NCBI GenBank assembly: GCA_950097015.1
Contig: CATNEN010000009.1
Location: 560,501 to 624,500 of the forward strand
DNA: 64,000 nucleotides
Direction of reading: 5' to 3'
DNA from: Macrostomum hystrix
Taxonomy: Eukaryota; Platyhelminthes; Macrostomidae
The notes below the pieces were generated by a model that searched no databases, was not told where the DNA came from, and saw nothing but the letters and a program-made list of their open reading frames with translations. Every line of letters begins with the position of its first letter. Within the stretch, counting starts at the first letter, position 1. The translations under genes and the position numbers were made by a program. Below are positions 1 to 10,092 of the stretch, in pieces.

Positions 1-16
1 TTGTGGTGATTATATT

Positions 17-22
17 TTTATT
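17..22 (-). promoter_or_regulatory. polyadenylation signal AATAAA
   Basis: AATAAA on the minus strand, about 52 bases downstream of the TGA at 74-76. Normal spacing for a short 3' UTR. Confidence 0.5.
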
Positions 23-73
23 CCTCACTTAGCTGGCATCTGATGAGGCCGCGGAATTAGACGGCACCCAGCC

Positions 74-204
74 TCACCGCTGCAGCAGGAAGTTGTCATA
101 AAAGCCCAGCAGCTCATTTGTCTTCTGCTCTTCTGGCGAAATTAATTTCTGCCACGTAGCGGAGCGGGGTTCGATTTTCACACGGAGGGAGGGCAGGGGA
201 AACT
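74..204 (-). CDS. 3'-terminal exon of an unidentified gene (partial)
   Basis: On the minus strand a pyrimidine-rich stretch ending in CTCAG is followed by an open frame that ends in QKTNELLGFYDNFLLQR and a TGA at 74-76. A canonical AATAAA lies at 17-22, about 52 bases past the stop, which supports a real gene end. I do not recognise the protein. A second reading of the same exon is possible: a good donor at about 290 (CCG|GTGAGA) would splice in another frame and stop at 114. Any upstream exons are not identified. The exact 5' boundary of the exon is an inference. Confidence 0.4.
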
Positions 205-593
205 GAGGCAGGGAGGGGGGGGAAAGGAAGGCAGAGCAGGAGAAGCTGGCGCCGTTTTCGGCGGAGACTTCTGAGCCGGTTCTCACCGGAGCAATGCAGC
301 TGCACAGGGTTCACACGACTGGGGATCGTGCCAACTCGGATGGGGATCTTTCCGATTGGCTTTGAGGCCGTCTCATTGTGTGCCGCTATCGTGCAGGGAA
401 GTTTTGAAACTTTCCTATCCGTTCTGAGCACTCAAATTAGGTACTGAACTCAGTTACTGAGTTATTAAGTTTGCAGAACTTACTCTCACTCTCTCCTCTT
501 ATCATTCACACTCTCTCTTCTCATCCCTCCCCTCTCTCCTCTTGTCGATCCAAGTCTCTCGTGTAATATTTTCACTATTACTTTTTCTACGTG

Positions 594-818
594 GAACTCC
601 CCTCTCTCCCCTTGACACTCCCCTCTCTCCCCAAGACACTCCCCTCTCTCCCCTTGACACTCCCCTCTCTCCCCTTGACACTCCCCTCTCTCCCCATGAC
701 ACTCCCCTCTCTCCCCATGACACTCCCCTCTCTCCCTTTGACACTCCCCTCTCTCCCCATGACACTCCCCTCTCTCCCCATGACACTCCCCTCTCTCCCC
801 TTGACACTCCCCTCTCTC
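594..818. repeat. 21 bp minisatellite, about 10 copies
   Basis: Repeat unit ACACTCCCCTCTCTCCCCTTG with single-base variants (TTGAC/ATGAC/AAGAC). The unit is 7 codons long, so several frames stay open on both strands; those open frames are by-products of the repeat. It lies between the minus-strand exon at 74 and the TRPC exon at 1332. The rest of 205-1331 shows no exon I can support. Confidence 0.9.
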
Positions 819-1331
819 ATCTTGTCCTTTCCTCTTGTCGATACCACACTCTCCACTGAACACACTCAACAGCCACCCCGCTCTCTCGTCTTTTCACTTG
901 CCCTTCGTGCTCGTATAACTCCCATTCTCCTGTAACTGTAGCTCTGAAGTCTAGTATGTGCCTCCCGCTCTCGTGTTTTTTCACTCGAATTCTTGATTTC
1001 TCGACTTTCTTTCCTTCCTACCTGAACACACCTGGCACATTCCACTAATGGCCCGTCTCAAATGGGCAGCCCTCACTCACGTTACACTCGGTCACCGTTT
1101 CTCTGTCTCCGCTGTTAAACGCAATCGAGGGGAGAGCAAGATGACCTGAGCGCTCAGGAGGCTGAGCACTTTGCTCAGAGCTTTCGCTAGCGCTTAGGTT
1201 GCTGCTCCAGAACAGGAATTAGGTTGCTGCTCATAGCCGACACCTGCCTGAGTTCTAATCATCGCTACTGACAACCCACTTCCCTCGCACGTCAGCGCAG
1301 CCAGTGCAGCCAGCTCAGCCCCCTCCCGCAG

Positions 1332-4266
1332 GAGGTCATGCAACGCCTAGTCAGCCGCTATATCTACCAGACCAAAAAGGCCATGCGACAGGACGGAGTC
1401 AACGAGGACGACCTGCTGGAGATCAAGCAGGACATCTCCAGCTTGCGGTGAGGACCGACTGATCGCCTCATCCATAACACTGGGACAGCGCGCATCCTCA
1501 GGCAGCCAAACCCCCGTCAGATTCCTCCCATCGCCAGTTGAGAATCCCAACCATCTGATCCCCAGATTTAAGCTCAGTTGAGAATCCCGAAAATCTGATC
1601 CCCAGATTCGAGCTGAGTTGAGAATCCCAACCATCTGATCCCCAGATTCGAGCTGAGTTGAGAATCCCAACCATCTGATCCCCAGATTTAAGCTCAGTTG
1701 AGAATCCCGAAAATCTGATCCCCAGATTCGAGCTGAGTTGAGAATCCCAACCATCTGATCCCCAGATTTGAGCTAAAATTATTAGAATCCCAACCATCTG
1801 ATCCCCAGATTTAAGCTCAGTTGAGAATCCCGAAAATCTGATCCCCAGATTCGAGCTGAGTTGAGAATCCCAACCATCTGATCCCCAGATTCGAGCTGAG
1901 TTGAGAATCCCAACCATCTGATCCCCAGATTTAAGCTCAGTTGAGAATCCCGAAAATCTGATCCCCAGATTCGAGCTGAGTTGAGAATCCCAACCATCTG
2001 ATCCCCAGATTTGAGCTAAAATTATTAGAATCCCAACCATCTGATCCCCAGATTTAAGCTCAGTTGAGAATCCCGAAAATCTGATCCCCAGATTCGAGCT
2101 GAGTTGAGAATCCCAACCATCTGATCCCCAGATTTGAGCTAAAATTATTAGAATCCCAACCATCTGATCCCCAGATTTAAGCTCAGTTGAGAATCCCGAA
2201 AATCTGATCCCCAGATTCGAGCTGAGTTGAGAATCCCAACCATCTGATCCCCAGATTTGAGCTAAAATTATTAGAATCCCAACCATCTGATCCCCAGATT
2301 TAAGCTCAGTTGAGAATCCCGAAAATCTGATCCCCAGATTCGAGCTGAGTTGAGAATCCCAACCATCTGATCCCCAGATTTGAGCTAAAATTATTAGAAT
2401 CCCAACCATCTGATCCCCAGATTTAAGCTCAGTTGAGAATCCCGAAAATCTGATCCCCAGATTCGAGCTGAGTTGAGAATCCCAACCATCTGATCCCCAG
2501 ATTTGAGCTAAAATTATTAGAATCCCAACCATCTGATCCCCAGATTTAAGCTCAGTTGAGAATCCCGAAAATCTGATCCCCAGATTCGAGCTGAGTTGAG
2601 AATCCCAACCATCTGATCCCCAGATTTGAGCTAAAATTATTAGAATCCCAACCATCTGATCCCCAGATTTAAGCTCAGTTGAGAATCCCGAAAATCTGAT
2701 CCCCAGATTCGAGCTGAGTTGAGAATCCCAACCATCTGATCCCCAGATTTGAGCTAAAATTATTAGAATCCCAACCATCTGATCCCCAGATTTAAGCTCA
2801 GTTGAGAATCCCGAAAATCTGATCCCCAGATTCGAGCTGAGTTGAGAATCCCAACCATCTGATCCCCAGATTCGAGCTAAGTTGAGAATCCCAACCATCT
2901 GATCCCCAGATTTAAGCTCAGTTGAGAATCCCGAAAATCTGATCCCCAGATTCGAGCTGAGTTGAGAATCCCAACCATCTTATCCCCAGGTTTGAGCTGA
3001 GTTGAGAATCCCGAAAATCTGATCCCCAGATTCGAGCTGCGCGAGGACCGCAGGCGCGAGGTGCAGCGCTCCACTGGCCACCTCAACACCATCAAGCGGG
3101 ATCTTATCCGGACTCTTTCGTACGACTGCGGCCGTATGAAACAGGCCCAGCAGTTGGCTGAGCAGGCCCAGCAACAGCAGCACCAGCAGCAACAGCAGCA
3201 GCAGCAAATCCCCTTTATCGACGAGGCTGACGAGGAAGCGCCAGAAGCAGCAGTGTCAAGTACATTAGGGCCCACAGCGGCCGCATCCAGCGCTTTGGAG
3301 ACTCCGGCGAGTCTTGGAGAGCGGGTCGAGTTTGAGCGACTCAAGCGCGACTTGATGGGCGAGCTGCGGCGCCAGCTACGTGACGAGATGCGCTCAGCTG
3401 CACTGGAGCTGGCGGCTGCAGCTGCTGAGGCTGCAGCCACAGCAGCAGCGACTGCGGTTGCGGCGAAGGCTCGAGCTCCGACACCGTCTGAGCGGTTGTC
3501 GCCCGGACGCTCGACGTCTCAAGTTTTAGACCAAGTGCCTCTGTGTCAAGATCAACCGCGAGCCGCTCCCAGTCCCGCGATGTCCAGCAATGATGGCAAC
3601 CAGATCCACTTGCGAGAGACTCAGCCCCTGGGAGCTGGTAGCGCCACCAGGAGCCATCAAGCAAGTGCGGGCCATGTGATGCAGGCCCCAGCTGAGCCTG
3701 CCTCGCCTCTCAGATATGCAAGGCAATCGACTGGTCAAACACTTCCGCTGCGTCTCTCGACACAAGCATTTGGTCAGGCGACTCATGAACGTCAGGCTGG
3801 ACAACTGCCGATACAAACTGGGAGTCAGGATGCACGTCATCTGCCTAGTCACGTGACTTTGGGCCGACCAGCAGAGTTGCCAACGCAGAGATCTGCCCCA
3901 TCAGCTGGTCCTGCTGGTACCGCTGTCTTTCCTCAAGGTCAAGTTCAAGGTCAGCGAAGTCTCATGATGCAGCGGCCACTGCAAGTGGTCAGTCATTTGA
4001 CGGCTCCTGGAAGGCCGTCTATGCACTTTTCCGCGGCGGCTCGCTTCCAGATCCGCGCCGAACCAGTTGCTCCTGGCGCCATGGCTGCCAGCCGTCCTCC
4101 TTCTGTCACGAGCCGAGTAAACACCGGTCACGTGACCCGACCCGGTGACAGCCGGTCCCGCTCCCGATCGATGAGACGCCAGCAGCACCAGCACCAGCAG
4201 CAGCAGCACCACCACCACAACCAGCAGCAGCAGCACCACCACCACCAGCAGCAGCCGCAGCAGCAA

Positions 4267-4303
<37 letters not shown>

Positions 4304-4392
4304 AGTTCGATTCAGAGCAGCAGCAGCAACAGTTCGATTCAGAGCAGCAGCAGAAAAATGCGCGCAGGTCGCGAGTTCACACACAACTTTGA
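1332..4392 (+). CDS. TRPC-type cation channel, last two exons (C-terminal part)
   Basis: Exon 1332-1447 follows CCCGCAG and ends at the donor CG|GTGAGG. It encodes QRLVSRYIYQ ... VNEDDLLEIKQDISSLR. Exon 3030-4392 follows CCCCAG and starts FELREDRRRE. The join (split Arg codon, CG|A) reads IKQDISSLRFELRED, matching the conserved cytoplasmic segment of TRPC channels after the TRP box. The second exon adds a coiled, Q-rich stretch, an Ala-rich region, an RSRSRS patch and a long polyQ/polyH tract (about 4170-4370) before TGA at 4390. Known role of the family: receptor-operated calcium-permeable plasma-membrane channels. The ankyrin and transmembrane exons are not in the window, so this is either the end of a gene entering from the left or a partial duplicate. 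The polyQ tail is unusually long for TRPC. Confidence 0.8.
1540..3038. repeat. 40 bp minisatellite (123 bp higher-order) carrying the TRPC 3' splice site
   Basis: About 37 units fill almost the whole intron 1448-3029. Each holds TCTGATCCCCAGATTCGAGCTG or a close variant (ATTTAAGCTC, ATTTGAGCTA). The true acceptor at 3021-3040 is the last unit: CCCCAG|ATTCGAGCTG then runs on into the unique exon. The unit is therefore made of intron 3' end plus the first 10 exon bases. From about 1773 to 2860 a three-unit period of 123 bp (marked by CTAAAATTATTAG) is amplified. Because 40-unit blocks and 123 are near multiples of 3, the minus strand stays open for 466 codons; this is not a gene. Confidence 0.95.
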
Positions 4393-4605
4393 GCAGCTGT
4401 ACTCAAGTGGGCATAAATATAGCTTTCCATGCACGTTTGTTTCTCTTACAGTTTTCGACACCCAGTGATTTTAGCAACAAATTAGGGAATAAGTTTGCGA
4501 CAGATTTAACCTTGAAAACTGAGAAAACCACTAGCAGTCAACTGAGAAATAAGATTTTTTGCCACAAGGAATTTTGGGTTCGGAATTTTGAAAATGAGGC
4601 AGCAA

Positions 4606-5450
4606 CCTCCTACTGATTGGTCGGTTATGCGGCAGTGACCTACTGAATGGTCGGTGATGCGGCAGTGACCTACTGAATGGTCGGTGATGCGGCAGTTACC
4701 TCCTACTGAATGGTCGGTGATGGGGCAGTGACCTACTGAATGGTCGGTGATGCGGCAGTGACCTACTGAATGGTCGGTGATGGGGCAGTGACCTACTGAA
4801 TGGTCGGTGATGCGGCAGTGACCTACTGAATGGTCGGTGATGGGGCAGTGACCTCTTACTGAATGATCGGTTATGGGGCAGCGACCTACTGAATGGTCGG
4901 TTATGGTGCAGTGACCTACTGATTGGTCGGTGATGGGGCAGCGACCTACTGAATGATCGGTTATGGGGCAGTGACCTACTGATTGGTCAGTGATGGGGCA
5001 GTGACCTACTGAATGATCGGTTATGGGGCAGTGACCTACTGATTGGTCGGTGATGGGGCAGTGACCTACTGATTGGTCGGTGATGGGGCAGTGACCTACT
5101 GAATGGTCGGTTATGGTGCAGTGACCTACTGATTGGTCGGTGATGGGGCAGCGACCTACTGAATGATCGGTTATGGGGCAGTGACCTACTGATTGGTCAG
5201 TGATGGGGCAGTGACCTACTGAATGATCGGTTATGGGGCAGTGACCTACTGATTGGTCGGTGATGGGGCAGTGACCTACTGATTGGTCGGTGATGGGGCA
5301 GTGACCTACTGATTGGTCGGTGATGGGGCAGCGACCTGCTGAATGGTCAGTGATGGGGCAGTGACCTACTGAATGGTCGGTGATGGGGCAGTGACCTCTT
5401 ACTGAATGATCGGCTATGGGGCAGTGACCTCCCACTGAGTGATCGGCCAT
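4606..5450. repeat. 30 bp minisatellite, about 28 copies
   Basis: Unit TGATGGGGCAGTGACCTACT plus GAATGGTCGG, with TTATG/TGATG and GAATG/GATTG alternates, some units extended by 3-4 bases (CTCCTACT, CTCTTACT). It begins about 215 bases past the TRPC stop, probably in or just past its 3' UTR. A 314-codon minus-strand frame across it is a by-product of the 30 bp period. Confidence 0.93.
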
Positions 5451-6125
5451 GGGGTAGTTAATGTTGTATCTGGCCGCGGGTGCACAGTCGCCAAATGAGG
5501 CGCAATTTCCCGCAGCTGCCCTGCAAATTGTTATTTCGAGCGTATTTGCATGTTCCTCCGAGTGATTGCATCGTCCTCGAATTTCTCAACCGCTTTTTTC
5601 TTTGCTCACTTTTTCTTTCCTAAACGTGCTGTCTAGTTTTCAGAATTTCAGAAGCTTTCGCATTCAACCACTGCCTGTATTTCTGGCTGATGGCAATTCC
5701 AGACCTCAAGCATTGGAGAATGCTTCTTAGATCAAGTCGAACGCTTATAAAATAGTCAATAACTTTTACATTTTAAAACAATAATGGCATCCATTTGCTC
5801 ATATCTTACTCGTACTTACTGCAAAAAGCCTCATACTTGCACATTTTAAGTTTGAGAACATAAAGAAATGCAAAGCATGCTAGGCAGCGGCTTCATGGAG
5901 TCCTCGTGCACTCCTGGCTGCTGCGTGGGAAACTGTCACGGCTGTGCCTTGCGTGAAACATCTGAAAACAGAAGCATTGTGACTCATACTTTTAATTTCT
6001 TGCCGTGTAGCTCTGTGAAGCAAGTGCGAAAACATGCGAGCAGATAAGAAACAGTTTTTTAAATAGCTGCCTGAATTTCATGGAAACAAGGACAGTGGTG
6101 CTCTACCAAAGTCGGCGAAAACAAC
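5451..6125. other. spacer, nothing recognised
   Basis: Moderately AT-rich, no convincing exon, repeat or RNA gene seen on either strand. Confidence 0.5.
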
Positions 6126-6129
6126 ACGC

Positions 6130-7880
6130 TTTGACAGCAGTCACAACAGCTGCACACTGACAGCAGTCACAACAGCTGCACACTGACAGCAGTCACAACA
6201 GCTGCACACAGACAGCAGTCACAACAGCTGCACACTGACAGCAGTCACAACAGCTGCACACAGACAGCAGTCACAACAGCTGCACACTGACAGCAGTCAC
6301 AACAGCTGCACACAGACAGCAGTCACAACAGCTGCACACTGACAGCAGTCACAACAGCTGCACACAGACAGCAGTCACAACAGCTGCACACTGACAGCAG
6401 TCACAACAGCTGCACACAGACAGCAGTCACAACAGCTGCACACTGACAGCAGTCACAACAGCTGCACACAGACAGCAGTCACAACAGCTGCACACTGACA
6501 GCAGTCACAACAGCTGCACACAGACAGCAGTCACAACAGCTGCACACTGACAGCAGTCACAACAGCTGCACACTGACAGCAGTCACAACAGCTGCACACT
6601 GACAGCAGTCACAACAGCTGCACACAGACAGCAGTCACAACAGCTGCACACAGACAGCAGTCACAACAGCTGCACACAGACAGCAGTCACAACAGCTGCA
6701 CACTGACAGCATTCTTAATTGCAGCGCTCTTTTGAGAGCAGTCACAACAGCTCCCACTGACAGCATTTGACAGCTGAACACTGACAGCAGTCACAACAGC
6801 TGAACACTGACAGCAGTCACAACAGCTCCCACTGACAGCATTTGACAGCTGCACACTGACAGCATTCACAACAGCTGCACACTGACAGCATTCACAACAG
6901 CTGCACACTGACAGCAGTCACAACAGCTGAACACTGACAGCAGTCACAACAGCTGCACACTGACAGCAGTCACAACAGCTGCACACAGACAGCAGTCACA
7001 ACAGCTGCACACAGACAGCAGTCACAACAGCTGCACACAGACAGCATTCACAACAGCTGCACACTGACAGCAGTCACAACAGCTGCACACAGACAGCAGT
7101 CACAACAGCTGCACACAGACAGCAGTCACAACAGCTGCACACAGACAGCAGTCACAACAGCTGCACACTGACAGCAGTCACAACAGCTGCACACAGACAG
7201 CAGTCACAACAGCTGCACACAGACAGCAGTCACAACAGCTGCACACTGACAGCATTCACAACAGCTGCACACAGACAGCAGTCACAACAGCTGAACACTG
7301 ACAGCAGTCACAACAGCTGCACACTGACAGCAGTCACAACAGCTGCACACTGACAGCAGTCACAACAGCTGCACACAGACAGCAGTCACAACAGCTGCAC
7401 ACTGACAGCATTCTTAATTGCAGCGCTCTTTTGAGAGCAGTCACAACAGCTCCCACTGACAGCATTTGACAGCTGCACACTGACAGCATTCACAACAGCT
7501 GCACACTGACAGCAGTCACAACAGCTGCACACTGACAGCAGTCACAACAGCTGCACACTGACAGCAGTCACAACAGCTGCACACTGACAGCAGTCACAAC
7601 AGCTGCACACTGACAGCAGTCACAACAGCTGCACACAGACAGCAGTCACAACAGCTGCACACTGACAGCAGTCACAACAGCTGCACACTGACAGCAGTCA
7701 CAACAGCTGCACACTGACAGCAGGCACAACAGCTGCACACTGACAGCAGTCACAACAGCTGCACACAGACAGCAGTCACAACAGCTGCACACTGACAGCA
7801 TTCACAACAGCTGCACACAGACAGCAGTCACAACAGCTTCCACAGACAGCATTCACAACAGCAGCACACTGTTGAGAGCA
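6130..7880. repeat. 26 bp minisatellite with long-range higher-order unit
   Basis: About 65 copies of CTGACAGCAGTCACAACAGC + TGCACA, alternating CACTGACAGC and CACAGACAGC units. Two copies of a diverged block (TTCTTAATTGCAGCGCTCTT followed by shortened units) sit at about 6712 and 7409, 697 bases apart. This shows that a block of some 27 units was duplicated as one. The last unit near 7862 has the same GTTGAGAGCAG remnant. No coding potential. Confidence 0.95.
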
Positions 7881-8878
7881 GTCACTTTATAGGCACATGT
7901 ACTCATTGTTGAATATTGTGTTCAAACAAAAAAACGAGTTAAGCCATGTCTAAGAAGAAAATGGGAACCCTTAAAACTTTTGCGAAAACACGACAGCCAT
8001 TGAAACTGAAACTGTACAAGAACAAAAACACTGTGCTAGTCCTCAAGTGTTTGTAGTGGATAAATTTGGTCTGTGCTATGGAATTTAGCCAGTCTGCATA
8101 GGCGATCTATTTTTTTAATTCAATTGCTGAAACCCCCGGCCTGCGGTCTGCAAGCTCGCACAGAATCTGGGTCAAGAGCAGAAAACGCCAACTTCAGCGT
8201 GCGCGTCAAATGGTCATAAATTCTGAATGCAAACAATTGCGGCTAATCACCTGTGAAACTAGCAGAACAGCTGATAGTTGCGTGTGCAATCAGCTCGTAC
8301 ATTATCACTAGAGAAGGTCACGGAGCATTGCACATCGGGTTGGTTGCACTGATTTCGTGCAGTTAAGAATTTCACCGCCTATTCAGAATTCTGGCAGGTG
8401 AGACAGAGCTGACCTCCTGATGTACCTGCCAGGCGGGAATGCTCCGGAAATGCTCAGCCTGGGATGAGACTGAACTGTGCTCAGAGCTCTGCTCTGATCA
8501 CGCAGCGGCAGCCTGACAGGCAGAGCAGATTTTGTCTTTCCACCCACGAGCGCTCGCTCGAGACTGGCGCGGCGCGGCAAAAGTGCCGGAACGCTGCACG
8601 CAGCGCTCTCCGCCGTAACACCCGATTGCAAGCGCACGCGGCGGCCGCCTGTTTCGGCAAGCCACTGATAAGATTAGGCGAACAATTAGCTGTTGCTACC
8701 GGGGCGGCGCGTCTTGAGTAGAAGTTGAGTAGTGTTACACTGCAGTTCGCTGAGCAGCCACACGGGCAGTACAGATGGGCCGACAACCAATTAGTATCAC
8801 ATGGAAGCATTCTTCACTCCAGCACATCTTTGTCTGAGAGAGTGTTTCCGCTGCTCGCACTTCAACTGTACGTTGATG
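7881..8878. other. spacer, nothing recognised
   Basis: Open frames at 8383-8810 overlap one another on both strands in a GC-rich patch and have no family resemblance or consistent splice context. No feature supported. Confidence 0.4.
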
Positions 8879-9337
8879 AGTACTAAGAATTGAACCAGTT
8901 TGTTAAGGTCTTTGTGCACCATCTGTACATCACCTGGGTACTAAGAATTGAACCAGTTTGTTAAGGTCTTTGTGCACCATCTGTACATCACCTGGGTACT
9001 AAGTATTGAACCAGTTTGTTAAGGTGTTTGTACACTATCTGTACATCACCTGGGTACTAAGTATTGAACCAGTTTGTTAAGGTGTTTGTACACCATCTGT
9101 ACATCACCTGGGTACTAAGTATTGAACCAGTTTGTTAAGGTGTTTGTACACCATCTGTACATCACCTGGGTACTAAGTATTGAACCAGTTTGTTAAGGTG
9201 TTTGTACACTATCTGTACATCACCTGGGTACTAAGTATTGAACCAGTTTGTTAAGGTGTTTGTACACTATCTGTACATCACCTGGGTACTAAGTATTGAA
9301 CCAGTTTGTTAAGGTGTTTGTACACCATCTGTACATG
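8879..9337. repeat. 58 bp tandem repeat, 8 copies
   Basis: Unit TACTAAGTATTGAACCAGTT ... CATCTGTACATCACCTGGG. The first two copies share AAGAATTG and GTCTTTGTGC; the later six share AAGTATTG and GTGTTTGTAC, so copies 3-8 come from a secondary expansion. Non-coding. Confidence 0.93.
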
Positions 9338-9617
9338 ATCTGGTGTTTCAACACCAGAGCGAACTTTCTGAAGGAGCCCTGAAGAAGGTGCCTGAATGTT
9401 ACCTGTGAGCAACAACCTGTGACCTGAGCCGATGCGTCTTACAACTTAGAATACATCTACACATTTGAAAATCGAACCACTATTACTATTAATTTTTTTA
9501 TTTAATGTTTGAATACTGCCAATTATTTAAGCATTTCTGAATCTATGGATTAGAATTACTATGGATTAGTAAGGCTTGGCAGTGATTGTGAGGAACTTAA
9601 ATGTGTTTAGTCAGTTT

Positions 9618-9775
9618 GATCCACAGATACTAAAATAACTAATACAAAAATAATACTAAACTAAATACTAACTATACTAAACTAATGCTATACTATACTA
9701 TACGAACAATACTAACTATACTAACTAATACTAAAATACTAATAAAAAGTTATTTTAGTATCTATGGTTTGATCA
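9618..9775. repeat. AT-rich block bounded by a short inverted repeat
   Basis: AGATACTAAAATAAC at about 9626 is the exact inverse of GTTATTTTAGTATCT at about 9751, and flanking GTTTGATC/GATCAAAC also partly match. The interior is degenerate ACTAATACTAAACTA repeats. It could be a small hairpin element or a microsatellite that happens to fold. Confidence 0.55.
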
Positions 9776-10092
9776 GTGATCAAAACATTCTAGGCAGAAA
9801 TTAGATCTTTAAAATCTTTAACCCCAGAGCCAATGACGCGCGGGTGGGACCCGAGGTTTCGCCCCTTAGCTCAATGCTAGCAAGCTAATTCCGTGGGCGG
9901 CAATTCCACACTCGCCTGGACAAGCTCTCATTGGCTGGTCACTGGCGGTCGAGGCCTGGGGTGGGTGGCGCGCCCTACGGTATTTGACTGCGTGGCGCCT
10001 CTGCAGAAGCGCCCACATTGGCGCCAGCGCATCTTCCAAGAGCTTCATATTTCTCTGAACTGTTTGACACCGGCACCTGACACCGAGGCAAG

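Noticed and set aside
1498-2898. 466-codon open frame on the minus strand
   Set aside because: It lies wholly in the 40/123 bp minisatellite and only reflects a period divisible by three; the plus strand explains the region as a TRPC intron.
4506-5450. 314-codon repetitive minus-strand frame
   Set aside because: By-product of the 30 bp array; no start context or splice support.
6130-7880. CRISPR-like array
   Set aside because: Units are contiguous with no unique spacers; the context is eukaryotic.
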